Counted from the stretch's first letter, positions 44,382 to 53,482 are shown. The stretch: 64,000 nt of DNA from Mycobacteriales bacterium (GCA_040902655.1 JBBDWV010000057.1:438-64437); one strand, 5' to 3'. The notes: generated by a model not told the origin, from the sequence alone. Numbers and translations: made by a program.

Positions 44382-45970
44382 GCAGGCGGGCGGTCGTCGT
44401 CGGCGCCGGGCACAACGGCCTGGTCGCCGCCTGCTACCTGGCCCGGGCCGGTCTGGACGTCGAGGTGGTCGAGCGGGACACCGTCGTCGGCGGCGCCGTG
44501 AGCACCGTCGAGCGCTTCCCCGGCTACCGGATGGACCGCGGCTCGAGCGCGCACATCATGATCCGGCACACCGGGATCGTGGAGGACCTGGACCTGGTGG
44601 GTGCCGGCCTCGAGTACCAGGACCTCGACCCGTGGGGGTTCGCGCCGTTCGTGTCGGACGGGACGGCCGAGGGCCTCCACTTCTTCGTCGACCTGGACCG
44701 CACCTGTGCGTCGATCGAGAGCGTCTGCGGCCCGCGCGACGCCGACGCCTACCGCGCCTTCGTGCTGGACTGGTCGGCCCGCAACCTCCGGGTCTTCCAG
44801 GCCTTCCAGGGCGCGCCGACGACGGCCCACCTCGGCCGCACCCTGTGGGGCGTCGGCAGGTCCACCGCTCTGGGCGGCAGCGAGCTGTCCCGGCAGTTCC
44901 TCACCAGCGCGGACTCGCTGCTCGACGAGCACTTCAGCGACGAGCGGCTCAAGACCGCGCTGGCCTGGATGGGGGCGCAGTCGGGTCCGCCGACGCACGA
45001 GGTGGCCACCGCGGACCTGGTCGGCTGGAACACCGTGATGCACCTGCTGCCGCCGGGGCACCCCAGGGGCGGCAGCGGGATGCTGTCGGAGGCGCTGCAG
45101 ACCCGGCTGGAGTCCTACGGCGGACGGGTCCGGCTGGGCGACGGTGCGGCGGCGATCACCTCCGGCGGGGGGCAGGTGACCGGCGTGCTGACCGAGTCGG
45201 GCGAACACCTGGCCGCGACCCTCGTCGTGGCGGGCTGCCACATCCTCGCCACGGTCGACCTGCTCGGCGACGGCCTTCCGGCGGCGCTCGCCGCCCGGGC
45301 GCGCAGGAGCATCCGCACCGGCAACGGGATCGGGATGGTGGTGCGGCTGGCGACCTCCGCCCTGCCGCAGTACGCCGCCGGCACCGACCAGACGCACCGT
45401 GCGATGCAGCTGATCGCGCCGAGCCGGCAGTTCCTGCGCAAGGCGCACGGCGAGTACAACGCCGGCCTGCCGCCGGAGCACCCGGCCGCGCTGGCCATGA
45501 CGTTCAGCGCGTTCGACGACACGATCGCCCCGGCCGGCAAGCACAACGTGACCGTGTGGGGCCAGTGGCACCCGTACGCCCTCTCCAACGGCGAGACCTG
45601 GGACGCGATCCGCGAACGCGAGGGCAGCAAGCTGGTCGAGGCCGTGGACCGGGTGGCGCCCGGCTTCGCCGGCAGCGTCGAGCACATGCACGTACAGACT
45701 CCGCTGGACCTCGAGCGCGAGCTCGGTCTGCGCAACGGCCAGGTCATGCACGTCGAGATGGGCCTGGACCAGATGTTCATGTGGCGGCCGATGCCCGAGC
45801 TGGCCGGCTACCGGATGCCCGGCGTGGACGGGCTCTACCTGTGCGGCGCGTCGACCCATCCCGGTGGCGGCGTGTTCGGTGCCAGCGGGCGGTCGGCCGC
45901 CGGCGTCGCGCTGGCCGACCGCCGACCGTCCCCACTGTCCCGAGTCGGAAAGAGGCTGCGCCGTGCCTGA
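44378..45970 (+). CDS. crtO: CrtO-type carotenoid ketolase
   Basis: A 530-aa FAD-dependent oxidoreductase of the phytoene-desaturase superfamily. The N-terminal FAD motif is VVVGAGHNGLVAACYLARAG. The length, GHNGLV start, LDEHFSDERLKTALAW, GGSGMLSEALQ and MGLDQMFMWRPMPEL then GLYLCGASTHPGGGVFGASG match CrtO 4-ketolases better than CrtI desaturases. It would introduce a C4 keto group on a beta ring. GTG 44378 overlaps the GNAT gene and the end overlaps the next gene by 8 nt. Related dehydrogenases cannot be excluded. Confidence 0.8.
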   Translation: MSRRAVVVGAGHNGLVAACYLARAGLDVEVVERDTVVGGAVSTVERFPGYRMDRGSSAHIMIRHTGIVEDLDLVGAGLEYQDLDPWGFAPFVSDGTAEGLHFFVDLDRTCASIESVCGPRDADAYRAFVLDWSARNLRVFQAFQGAPTTAHLGRTLWGVGRSTALGGSELSRQFLTSADSLLDEHFSDERLKTALAWMGAQSGPPTHEVATADLVGWNTVMHLLPPGHPRGGSGMLSEALQTRLESYGGRVRLGDGAAAITSGGGQVTGVLTESGEHLAATLVVAGCHILATVDLLGDGLPAALAARARRSIRTGNGIGMVVRLATSALPQYAAGTDQTHRAMQLIAPSRQFLRKAHGEYNAGLPPEHPAALAMTFSAFDDTIAPAGKHNVTVWGQWHPYALSNGETWDAIREREGSKLVEAVDRVAPGFAGSVEHMHVQTPLDLERELGLRNGQVMHVEMGLDQMFMWRPMPELAGYRMPGVDGLYLCGASTHPGGGVFGASGRSAAGVALADRRPSPLSRVGKRLRRA

Positions 45971-46409
45971 TCTGTACGAGGTGCTGCTCGTCGACGGCCA
46001 GACCCGCTGGCACGTCGGCTGGGTGGTCGACGACGAGGCCGAGACCGACGTGCTGCTGCGCGACGGCCGGCACGTGCCGGTCTTCGCCAGCCGCGCGGCG
46101 CTCGAGCAGCACGCCGAGCAGCACCGATTGTCCTTGCAGGACGACCTGCCCGACGAGATCGACCTCGACCTCGGCGGCTGGCTGACCTCCGGCACCCGGC
46201 AGCCGTCGACGGCCGAGGTGTGCGAGCTGTGGCAGCTGCTCTACGACGACCCGCTGGTCGGAACTGCGCTCGGCAGCGAGGATCTCGGGGAGGCCTACGA
46301 CGACCTGGTCGAGGACGCGCCGGACTGGTTCGCCACCCACGGTGCGGCGGCGCGCCCGGCGCTGGCCGACGCCGTCCGGCGGCTCCGCTCGATCCTGCGG
46401 CCAGCCTGA
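45963..46409 (+). CDS. unknown acidic protein in carotenoid operon
   Basis: I do not recognise this 148-aa protein. It begins VPDLYEVLLVDGQTRWHVGW, contains a beta-rich first half and an acidic helical second half (AEVCELWQLLYDDPLVG; AYDDLVEDAPDWFA), and has no signal or membrane segment. GTG 45963 overlaps the ketolase gene by 8 nt, so it is cotranslated. A regulatory or unrelated housekeeping role are both possible. Confidence 0.7.
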   Translation: MPDLYEVLLVDGQTRWHVGWVVDDEAETDVLLRDGRHVPVFASRAALEQHAEQHRLSLQDDLPDEIDLDLGGWLTSGTRQPSTAEVCELWQLLYDDPLVGTALGSEDLGEAYDDLVEDAPDWFATHGAAARPALADAVRRLRSILRPA

Positions 46410-46418
46410 CCGCAGGCC

Positions 46419-46424
46419 TAGGCT
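46419..46424 (+). promoter_or_regulatory. -10 hexamer of leaderless cruF
   Basis: TAGGCT ends exactly 7 nt before the GTG at 46432, with no ribosome site between; transcription would start at or near the initiation codon. Confidence 0.55.
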
Positions 46425-46431
46425 CGCCCGC

Positions 46432-47199
46432 GTGACTGCCCCCGCGGACGCATCGGTGGCGACCTGGCCGCGCCGGCTCCCGGTCCTCCTGGCAGCGGCC
46501 ACCGTGCTGCTGCAGATCGGCTACCCGCTCCTGGCCGGGCGGCCGCGCGACGTCCTGACCGTGGTCACGGTGGTGGTCTTCTTCCTGGCCTCGCTGTCCC
46601 ATGCGCTGGTCCACCGCGGTGCCCGCTGGACCGGCGGCTACGTCGCGGTCACCGTCGGCACCGGGCTGCTCGCCGAGTCGGTCGGCACCTCGACCGGCTT
46701 CCCCTTCGGGCAGTACGACTACGCCGGATCGCTGGGCTGGAAGCTGTTCTCGGTGCCGCTGGTCATCCCGCTGGCCTGGGCCATGATGGCCTACCCGTGC
46801 CTGCTCGTCGGCCGGCGGCTGGCCTCCACCCGGCTGGGCGCTGCGGTCGTCGGGGCCTGGGCGCTGGCGTCCTGGGACCTGTTCCTCGACCCGCAGATGG
46901 TCCAGGCCGGGCACTGGTCGTGGTCGAACGTGCAGGTGGCCCTACCGGGGTCGCCCGACATCCCCGTCAGCAACTACCTCGGCTGGCTGCTCGTGGCTCT
47001 GCTGATGCTCGCGGTACTGCAGCTGCTGCCCCGGCGCGACGCCGACGACCGGGTGCCGGCCGCGCTGTTCCTGTGGACCTACGGCTCGTCGGTGCTGGCG
47101 AACGCCGTCTTCTTCGGCCGTCCCGCCGTGGCCCTGCTCGGCGGCGTCGGCATGGGCATCGTCGCGGTGCCGTACGCGCTGTCGCTGCGGCGCGGATGA
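46432..47199 (+). CDS. cruF: Carotenoid 1,2-hydratase, CruF (DUF422)
   Basis: A 255-aa polytopic membrane protein with about seven hydrophobic segments. TSTGFPFGQYDYAGSLGWKL, PLAWAMMAYPCLLVGRRL, ALASWDLFLDPQMVQAGHWS and PVSNYLGWLLVALLML are signatures of the CruF/bisanhydrobacterioruberin hydratase family, which hydrates the psi end of carotenoids to a 1-hydroxyl group. GTG 46432 follows a TAGGCT hexamer. It overlaps the glycosyltransferase gene by ATGA, the usual CruF-CruG pairing. Confidence 0.9.
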   Translation: MTAPADASVATWPRRLPVLLAAATVLLQIGYPLLAGRPRDVLTVVTVVVFFLASLSHALVHRGARWTGGYVAVTVGTGLLAESVGTSTGFPFGQYDYAGSLGWKLFSVPLVIPLAWAMMAYPCLLVGRRLASTRLGAAVVGAWALASWDLFLDPQMVQAGHWSWSNVQVALPGSPDIPVSNYLGWLLVALLMLAVLQLLPRRDADDRVPAALFLWTYGSSVLANAVFFGRPAVALLGGVGMGIVAVPYALSLRRG

Positions 47200-48275
47200 T
47201 GCTCGTCCGGCTGGCCTCGTGCGGCGCCGCGCTGCTCGCGGTGCACGCCGCGGTGAACGCGGCGCTGCTGCGGGTGCCGGCGGCGACCGCCACGGCGACG
47301 CGGGTCTCGGTGCTGCTGCCGGTACGCGACGAAGCCGGCCGGCTCGAGCCGTGCCTGCGGGCGCTGCTCGCGCAGCGGGGTGTGGACCTCGAGGTGGTGG
47401 TCCTCGACGACGGCTCCACCGACGGCACCGCCTGCGTGGTCCGGCGAGTGGCCGAGGGCGACCCGCGGGTGCGGCTGCTGACCGGACGGCCGATGCCCCA
47501 CGGCTGGCTCGGCAAGCCGCATGCCTGCCAGCAGCTGGCCGACGCGGCGGCGGCGAGCAGCAGCGTGTTGGTGTTCGTGGACGCCGACGTGGTGCTCGCA
47601 CCGCACGCCGTCGCCGCGACCGTCGCGCTGCTCGAGGAGACGGGCCTGGACCTGCTCAGCCCCTACCCGCGGCAGGAGGCGCCCGGCGCCACCGGCCTGG
47701 TGCAGCCGCTGCTGCAGTGGTCCTGGCTGACGTTCCTGCCGCTGCGGCTGGCCGAGCGCTCGCCCCGCCCGTCGCTGTCGGCGGCCAACGGCCAGCTGCT
47801 CGCCGTACGGCGCTCGACCTACGACCGCGCCGGCGGGCACGGCGCCGTGCGGTCGGCGGTGGTCGAGGACGTCGAGCTGCTCCGCGCCCTCAAGCGGGCC
47901 GGCGGGCGCGGCGGCGTCTGCGACGGGACCGCTCTGGCGACCACCCGGATGTACGACACCTGGGGCCAGCTCATGGACGGCTACGCCAAGTCGCTGTGGA
48001 CGCTGCCGCCCGCGTCCCTGCTGCTGATGTCGCTGCTCTACGTGCTGCCGCCGGTGGCGGCGCTGCGCGGCTCGCGAGCGGGCGCCGTGGGCTACGCCGC
48101 CGGGGTGGCCGGGCGGGTCGTCACCGCCCGCCGGACCGGCGGGCCGGCGCTGCCGCACGCCCTCGCGCACCCCCTGTCGGTGACCGCCTTCTGCCTGCTG
48201 GCGCTGCGGTCCCGGGTGCAGCGCCGGCGTGGCGCGCTGATCTGGAAGGGCCGCCCGGTGGGTGCCGGACCGTGA
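47196..48275 (+). CDS. cruG: Family 2 glycosyltransferase, CruG-like
   Basis: A 359-aa membrane glycosyltransferase. The GT-A domain has SVLLPVRDEAGRLEPCLRAL, VVVLDDGSTDGTACVVRR, and the metal site FVDADVV. SAANGQLLAVRRSTYDRAGG and VVEDVELLRALKRAGGRG form the acceptor region. C-terminal hydrophobic helices anchor it. Next to cruF, it probably glycosylates the new hydroxyl group at the carotenoid end. Sugar donor unknown. ATG 47196 overlaps cruF, with a second in-frame ATG at 47199. Confidence 0.85.
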   Translation: MMLVRLASCGAALLAVHAAVNAALLRVPAATATATRVSVLLPVRDEAGRLEPCLRALLAQRGVDLEVVVLDDGSTDGTACVVRRVAEGDPRVRLLTGRPMPHGWLGKPHACQQLADAAAASSSVLVFVDADVVLAPHAVAATVALLEETGLDLLSPYPRQEAPGATGLVQPLLQWSWLTFLPLRLAERSPRPSLSAANGQLLAVRRSTYDRAGGHGAVRSAVVEDVELLRALKRAGGRGGVCDGTALATTRMYDTWGQLMDGYAKSLWTLPPASLLLMSLLYVLPPVAALRGSRAGAVGYAAGVAGRVVTARRTGGPALPHALAHPLSVTAFCLLALRSRVQRRRGALIWKGRPVGAGP

Positions 48276-49762
48276 GCCGGGTCCTGGTCATCGGAGCCGG
48301 TGTCGGCGGGCTGGCCGCCGCCGCCCGGCTGGCCGCGCTCGGCCACGACGTCACGGTGTGCGAGACGGCGCAGAGCGTCGGCGGCAAGCTCGGCCTGGTC
48401 GAGCATGCGGTGCCCGGGCTCGGCGACTTCCGCTTCGACACCGGGCCGTCGCTGGTGACCTTGCCGCAGGTCTTCCGCGACCTGTTCGAGCAGACCGGCG
48501 GGTGGCCGGACGGCCTGTCGCTCGAGCCGCTCGACCCGGTGGCGCGCTACCGCTTCGCCGACGGCACGCTGCTGGACGCCACCTCCGACCTCGAGGAGTT
48601 CTGCGACCGGCTCGACACCGCGCTCCTGCCGGGCAGCGGCGAGGACTGGCGCGGCTTCACCGCACGCGCGCAGCGGGTGTGGGAGGCCAGCCGCACACCG
48701 TTCCTGGAGTCCGCGCTCGACGGCCGGCGCAGCCTCGCCGGGCTGGCCGTCCGGCAGCCACGCGACCTCGCCGCGATCCTGCCGGGGCGGTCGCTGCGCT
48801 CGCTGGGGCGGCGCCACCTCAGGGACCCGCGGCTGCGGACATTCCTGGACCGCTACGCCACCTACACCGGGTCCGATCCACGACGCGCTCCGGCCGCCCT
48901 GGCCGCGGTCCCGTACGTCGAGCAGGCGTACGGCGGCTGGTACGTGCCCGGCGGGCTGTACCGGCTCGGGCAGGCGATGGCCGAGCGCGCGGTGGAGCGC
49001 GGCGCACGGCTGCGGTTGGGGAGCCAGGTGGTTCGGGTCGAGGTGGAGGGCGGCCGCGCGTGCGGTGTGCGGCTGGCAGACGGTGAGCGGCTGGCTGGCG
49101 ACGTCGTCGTCGCGAACGCCGACGCCGCCCACGTCTACGGCACGCTGGTCGAGGCCCCCGCGGCAGCCCGGCGGCTGGCCCGCGCGACGCCGTCGTTGTC
49201 CGGCTTCGTGCTCCTGCTGGCGGTCGAGGGGCGCACTCCGGGCCTGGCGCACCACAACGTGCTGTTCCCGGCCGACTACGACGCGGAGTTCGACGCCGTC
49301 TTCGGCGGCCCGGCGCAGCCGGTCCCGGACCCGACGTTGTACATCAGCGCACCGGACGACCCGGCGCTGCGACCCGAGGGCTGCGAGGCGTGGTTCGTGC
49401 TCGTCAACGCCCCGCGGCACGGAACCGGCCGCGGCGCCGTGGACTGGCGGGAACCCGGCCTGGCCGCCACCTACCGCGAGCGGCTGCTCGACCTGCTCGG
49501 CGAGCGCGGGCTGCCGGTGCGCGACCGGGTCCGCTGGTCACACCTGCTCTCCCCCGCCGACCTCGAGGACCGCACCGGCTCGGTCGGCGGGGCGATCTAC
49601 GGCACCTCCAGCAACGGCGCGACCGCGGCCTTCCTCCGGCCGGCGAACCGGTCACCCGTCCCCGGGCTGTTCCTTGTCGGCGGCTCCTCCCACCCCGGCG
49701 GCGGGCTCCCGCTGGTGGCGCTGTCGGCGCAGATCGTGGCGGGGCTGATCGGCCCGGCGTGA
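48272..49762 (+). CDS. crtD: Carotenoid desaturase, CrtD-like
   Basis: A 496-aa FAD oxidoreductase of the CrtI/CrtD family: VLVIGAGVGGLAAAARLAAL, FDTGPSLVTLPQVFRDLFEQ, RYATYTGSDPRRAPAALAAV, YVEQAYGGWYVPGGLYRLGQ and GLFLVGGSSHPGGGLPLVAL. A separate phytoene desaturase exists (54644), and its neighbours are cruF and a CruG-like gene. It is therefore likely the 3,4-desaturase acting on the hydroxylated psi end. GTG 48272 overlaps the glycosyltransferase stop. Assignment as CrtD rather than another CrtI paralogue is inferred from context. Confidence 0.8.
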   Translation: MSRVLVIGAGVGGLAAAARLAALGHDVTVCETAQSVGGKLGLVEHAVPGLGDFRFDTGPSLVTLPQVFRDLFEQTGGWPDGLSLEPLDPVARYRFADGTLLDATSDLEEFCDRLDTALLPGSGEDWRGFTARAQRVWEASRTPFLESALDGRRSLAGLAVRQPRDLAAILPGRSLRSLGRRHLRDPRLRTFLDRYATYTGSDPRRAPAALAAVPYVEQAYGGWYVPGGLYRLGQAMAERAVERGARLRLGSQVVRVEVEGGRACGVRLADGERLAGDVVVANADAAHVYGTLVEAPAAARRLARATPSLSGFVLLLAVEGRTPGLAHHNVLFPADYDAEFDAVFGGPAQPVPDPTLYISAPDDPALRPEGCEAWFVLVNAPRHGTGRGAVDWREPGLAATYRERLLDLLGERGLPVRDRVRWSHLLSPADLEDRTGSVGGAIYGTSSNGATAAFLRPANRSPVPGLFLVGGSSHPGGGLPLVALSAQIVAGLIGPA

Positions 49763-49779
49763 GCGCGCTGCCAGCCCGG

Positions 49780-50559
49780 TCACGCCTCCGGCACCTGGAC
49801 GGCCGGCTCGTCCGGCAGGTCGAGCAGCTGACGGCGCACCGCGATCAACAACTGCCCGACACCCACCAGCGTCAACAGCGCGATCAGCGCCATGCCGATC
49901 GTCGCGACCAGCTCGCGGTATCCGAGGAAGACGCCGCCGAAGTGCAGGGAGGCGGCCAGGACGATGACCCGGCTCGGCCGCTCCGCGACGGTGATCCGCC
50001 CGACGTCGCCGCCGCCGGCGTTGCCGGCCCGCGCGCGGACGTACTCCAGGAAGAAGAACAGGAAGCCGCAGGCGACGGCGAGGCCGGGAGGCGCGCCGAC
50101 CGAGACCACCGCCACGAGGTAGACGACGTCGTTGACCCGGTCGACAGCGGAGTCCAGGACGTAGCCCCACCGGCTGGTGCGGTTCTCGAGAGCGGCCACA
50201 CAGCCGTCGAGCGTGTCGAACAGGCCACTGACGACCAGCACCCAGCCCGCGAGGATCGCCCAGCGGCCGCCCAGCTCCAGCGGGAGGAACACAGCGCCGG
50301 CCAGCCAGATGGAGCTGATCGTCAGCACGTCGGGCGAGATGCCGCGCCGGGCCAGCGGCCGGGCGACCGTGTAGACCATCGTCAGCCAGCCGCGCAACCA
50401 CGGGTTTCCGGTACGCGGGTCGTAGCCGCCGTGCAGGACCGCCCAGCGATCGAAATAGCCTTCTTTGTCGGAGATCTCGTGCAAGGGACGGCGAGCCGTC
50501 GCCCACGCGAGCACGACGAGCAGCAGGCCGGTGACGGCCAGAACGACGGCGGCGGTCAA
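49780..50559 (-). CDS. CDP-alcohol phosphatidyltransferase
   Basis: A 259-aa membrane enzyme that swaps CMP for an alcohol on a CDP-linked lipid. The motif reads DGCVAALENRTSRWGYVLDS then AVDR, which fits D-G-x2-A-x9-G-x3-D-x3-D, but Ala replaces the Arg of the usual DGxxAR. Several transmembrane helices surround it. The alcohol substrate cannot be read. No ATG/GTG fits; TTG 50559 gives a plausible first helix. It follows metF by 28 nt on the same strand. Confidence 0.82.
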   Translation of the reverse strand: MTAAVVLAVTGLLLVVLAWATARRPLHEISDKEGYFDRWAVLHGGYDPRTGNPWLRGWLTMVYTVARPLARRGISPDVLTISSIWLAGAVFLPLELGGRWAILAGWVLVVSGLFDTLDGCVAALENRTSRWGYVLDSAVDRVNDVVYLVAVVSVGAPPGLAVACGFLFFFLEYVRARAGNAGGGDVGRITVAERPSRVIVLAASLHFGGVFLGYRELVATIGMALIALLTLVGVGQLLIAVRRQLLDLPDEPAVQVPEA

Positions 50560-50587
50560 GCCGCCCGCCCGCCCGCGAGCTGCAGCC

Positions 50588-51472
50588 TCACGACGTCTGC
50601 AGGCCCAGCCGCGCCCAGATCTCGCGGGTGGCGGTGGACCGGTTGAGGGTGATGAAGTGCAGGCCGGGCACGCCCTCGGCCAGCAGCCGGTCGCACATCG
50701 CCGTCGCGGCCTCCACACCGACCCGCCGGACCGCCTCGGGATCGTCCTGGACCGCGTGCAGCTGGGCGGCGAACTCCGCCGGGAAGGCCGCACCGGACAG
50801 CGCCGCCATCCGCTCGATCTGCGCGACGTTGGTGACCGGCATGATGCCCGGGATGATCGGGACCTCGCAGCCCGTGGCGGCGACCCGGTCCCGGAGCCTC
50901 AGGTAGTCCTCGGTCCGGAAGAACATCTGGGTGATGGCGAAGTCGGCCCCCGCACCGCACTTCGCGACGAAGCGCGCGGTGTCGACGTCCAGGTCGGGCG
51001 AGCGCGGGTGCTTCTCCGGGAAGGCGGCGACGCCGACGCAGAAGTCGCCGGACGCCTTCACCAGGCGGACCAGCTCGTCGGCATACTCCAGTCCCTCGTG
51101 GTGCCGGACCCACTCGGCCTGTGGATCGCCGGGAGGGTCGCCGCGCAGCGCGAGCATGTTGCGTACCCCGGCAGCGGCGAACTGGCCGATGATCCGGCGC
51201 AGCTCCGCCACCGAGTGGTTGACGGCGGTGAGGTGCGCCAGCGGGGTGAGCGTCGTGTCCGTCGCGATCCGTTCGGTCATCGCCACCGTACGCTCGCGGG
51301 TCGATCCTCCGGCGCCGTAGGTCACGGAGACGAAGTCCGGCCGGAGCGGTTCGAGCTGTCGGATGGCCTGCCACAGCTGGCGCTCGCCCTCGTCGGTCTT
51401 CGCGGGAAAGAACTCGAAGGAGAACAGCCGGCGCCCGGCGTCGAGCATGCTCTTGATCGTCCGGTCGGCCAT
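50588..51472 (-). CDS. metF: Methylenetetrahydrofolate reductase
   Basis: A 294-aa FAD enzyme reducing 5,10-methylene-THF to 5-methyl-THF for methionine synthesis. [72 protein letters not shown] and [11 protein letters not shown] are the family blocks, with the catalytic Glu in FEFFP. ATG 51472 lies 6 nt after a TAGCCT hexamer and lacks a ribosome site, suggesting a leaderless mRNA and therefore no upstream riboswitch. Confidence 0.97.
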   Translation of the reverse strand: MADRTIKSMLDAGRRLFSFEFFPAKTDEGERQLWQAIRQLEPLRPDFVSVTYGAGGSTRERTVAMTERIATDTTLTPLAHLTAVNHSVAELRRIIGQFAAAGVRNMLALRGDPPGDPQAEWVRHHEGLEYADELVRLVKASGDFCVGVAAFPEKHPRSPDLDVDTARFVAKCGAGADFAITQMFFRTEDYLRLRDRVAATGCEVPIIPGIMPVTNVAQIERMAALSGAAFPAEFAAQLHAVQDDPEAVRRVGVEAATAMCDRLLAEGVPGLHFITLNRSTATREIWARLGLQTS

Positions 51473-51478
51473 CCGGTC

Positions 51479-51484
51479 AGGCTA
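51479..51484 (-). promoter_or_regulatory. -10 hexamer of leaderless metF
   Basis: TAGCCT on the minus strand ends 6 nt before the metF ATG. It faces the crtE hexamer 33 nt away, so metF and crtE share a compact 57-nt divergent promoter region. Confidence 0.5.
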
Positions 51485-51516
51485 GCGGCGGGCGCGCGGG
51501 ATCCCCGGCCAGCCCG

Positions 51517-51522
51517 TAGCCT
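51517..51522 (+). promoter_or_regulatory. -10 hexamer of leaderless crtE
   Basis: TAGCCT ends exactly 7 nt before the crtE ATG (51530); no Shine-Dalgarno sequence is present. Confidence 0.55.
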
Positions 51523-51529
51523 GCGCGCC

Positions 51530-52597
51530 ATGAGCACTGACCCGCTCGACCGGGCCGATGTGCGCCAGCGGGTACAGAAGGCGCTGAACGGCTTCGTCGC
51601 CCGCCGACTCACCCTGCTGGGCGACATCTCCGCGGAGCTCCTCCCGCTGGCCGACGCGCTCACCGAGCTGCTGGCCGGCGGCAAGCGGCTGCGCCCGGCG
51701 TTCTGCTACTGGGGTTACCGCGGCGCGGGCGGCCCCGACGCCGACGCGATCGTCGAGGCCGCGGCCGCGTTGGAGCTCTTCCAGGCCTGCGCGCTGATCC
51801 ACGACGACGTGATGGACGGCAGCGACACCCGCCGCGGCAAGCCCGCGGTCCACCGGCGCTTCGCGAGCATGCACCGCAGCGAGGGGTGGGCCGGTGACCC
51901 GGAGATGTTCGGCACGGGTGCGGCCATCCTGCTGGGTGACCTGTGCCTGTCCTGGTCCGACCAGATGCTCGGCAGCAGCGGCCTGCCGGTGGAGCGCCTG
52001 GTCGCCGGCCGCGAAGTCTACGACGAGATGCGGACCGAGCTGATGGGCGGGCAGTACCTCGACCTGCTGGAGCAGGCCCGCGGCGGCGGATCGGTCGAGC
52101 GTGCGCTAAGGGTGGCCCGCTACAAGAGCGCCAAGTACACGATCGAGAAGCCCCTGCACCTGGGGGCGGCACTGGCCAACGCGGACCGGGAGCTGCTCGA
52201 GGGGTACTCCGGCTACGGGCTGCCGCTGGGCGAGGCCTTCCAGCTGCGCGACGACGTGCTCGGCGTCTTCGGTGACCCGACAGTGACAGGGAAACCGGCC
52301 GGGGACGACCTGCGCGAGGGCAAGCGCACCGCGCTGGTCGCGATGGCTCTCGAAGCCGCCGGCCCGGCGCAGACCGCAGCCGTCCGCCGGCATCTCGGCG
52401 ACCCGCACCTGTCCGACGAGGGCCTGGCGCAGCTGCGCTCCGTGATCGAGGACACCGGCGCGCTGAGCCGGGTCGAGGCCCTCATCGACCAGCGGACCGA
52501 CCAGGCCCTCACCGCCCTGCAGGCGGCTCCGATGGACGAGCAGGCCCGCGGGGTGCTCCGGTGCCTGGCAGCCGCCGCCACCTGCCGCTCGCTCTGA
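51530..52597 (+). CDS. crtE: Polyprenyl (GGPP) synthase
   Basis: A 355-aa trans-prenyltransferase. GGKRLRPAFCYWGYRG contains the substrate-binding Lys/Arg. The first Asp-rich motif is ALIHDDVMDGSDTRRGKPAV and the second is AFQLRDDVLGVFGDP. YKSAKYTIEKPLHLGAALAN is typical of actinobacterial GGPP synthases. It should supply C20 precursor for carotenoids, though other polyprenyl products are possible. Leaderless ATG 51530, divergent from metF. Confidence 0.9.
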   Translation: MSTDPLDRADVRQRVQKALNGFVARRLTLLGDISAELLPLADALTELLAGGKRLRPAFCYWGYRGAGGPDADAIVEAAAALELFQACALIHDDVMDGSDTRRGKPAVHRRFASMHRSEGWAGDPEMFGTGAAILLGDLCLSWSDQMLGSSGLPVERLVAGREVYDEMRTELMGGQYLDLLEQARGGGSVERALRVARYKSAKYTIEKPLHLGAALANADRELLEGYSGYGLPLGEAFQLRDDVLGVFGDPTVTGKPAGDDLREGKRTALVAMALEAAGPAQTAAVRRHLGDPHLSDEGLAQLRSVIEDTGALSRVEALIDQRTDQALTALQAAPMDEQARGVLRCLAAAATCRSL

Positions 52598-52639
52598 CCG
52601 GTTGCTCGGACGCAAGCGTCTTGAGCCTCAGCCGATCGC

Positions 52640-53482
52640 TCAGTGCAGCACCAGCACCGCGGGATGCAGGTCCCCGCGGCCCAGGACCGGCAGCACGACG
52701 GCGGGCTCGGCCGGCCGGGCGAGGAACCAGCCCTGCGCGTGCGCCACACCGAGCCGCAGCAGCTCGGCCAGGTCACCGGCCTCCTCGACACCCTCAGCGA
52801 CCAGCACCGTGTCGGTCCCGAGGCAGTACGCCACCATCGCCGCGACCAGCGACTGCCGCTGCCGGGACAGCTCGACCCCCTGGACGAGCGACAGATCGAG
52901 CTTGAGGACGTCCGGCGCGAGGTGCAGGACGTGCCGCCAGCTGGAGTGGCCGGCACCGAAGTCGTCGATGCCCAGTCCGATCCCCCGCTCACGCAAGGTT
53001 CCCAGCACGTCGAGCAGGGCCGGATAGTCCGCGACGGACTCGTGCTCGGTGAGCTCGATCAGCAGGCGCGGGTCCGCTGCGGCGTGCAGCTGCCGCTGGA
53101 CGCCGCGGGTGAGCAGCGCCTGCGCGGACAGGTTGACCGTGAGCCGCAGCCCGGCCGGCAGGAGCGGCAGCACCTCCAGTGCTCCCTGCAGGGCGAGCGC
53201 CTCCAGCTCCGGGCCGCGCCCGTCGCGCAGCGCCGCGTCGAACCACTCCGCGGGCCCCGGCTGCGGATGGCCGGGGAAGCGGGCCAGCGCCTCGACCCCC
53301 CAGATCGCGCCGGTGGACAGCTCCACCACCGGCTGCAGGTGCACCCGCAGCGGCTGTGCGCCGGAGAGCACCTCCCGCAGCGCGCGCTGTCCCGACCCAA
53401 CCGGCACAGCCGGGACCGGCGGCGCAGCCGGCTCAGCCGGGACCGGCGGCGCAGCCGAGCCGGCGTCGACGGTCGACGTCAC
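52640..53482 (-). CDS. EAL domain c-di-GMP phosphodiesterase
   Basis: A 280-aa protein: a Pro/Ala-rich N-terminus of about 35 residues, then a full EAL domain. WGVEALARFPG (EAL about residues 64-66), LTVNLSAQAL, LLIELTEHES, IGIDDFGAGHSSW, VLKLDLSLVQG, LVAEGVEEAGD and GVAHAQGWFLARP supply the metal and catalytic residues, so it should be active. No GGDEF partner domain is fused; the window's diguanylate cyclase is a separate gene. GTG 53482 is chosen because AAGGAGG precedes it at the right distance. Confidence 0.92.
   Translation of the reverse strand: MTSTVDAGSAAPPVPAEPAAPPVPAVPVGSGQRALREVLSGAQPLRVHLQPVVELSTGAIWGVEALARFPGHPQPGPAEWFDAALRDGRGPELEALALQGALEVLPLLPAGLRLTVNLSAQALLTRGVQRQLHAAADPRLLIELTEHESVADYPALLDVLGTLRERGIGLGIDDFGAGHSSWRHVLHLAPDVLKLDLSLVQGVELSRQRQSLVAAMVAYCLGTDTVLVAEGVEEAGDLAELLRLGVAHAQGWFLARPAEPAVVLPVLGRGDLHPAVLVLH

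Noticed and set aside
51473-51529. SAM or cobalamin riboswitch before metF
   Set aside because: The divergent gap is 57 nt and metF appears leaderless; no room for an aptamer.
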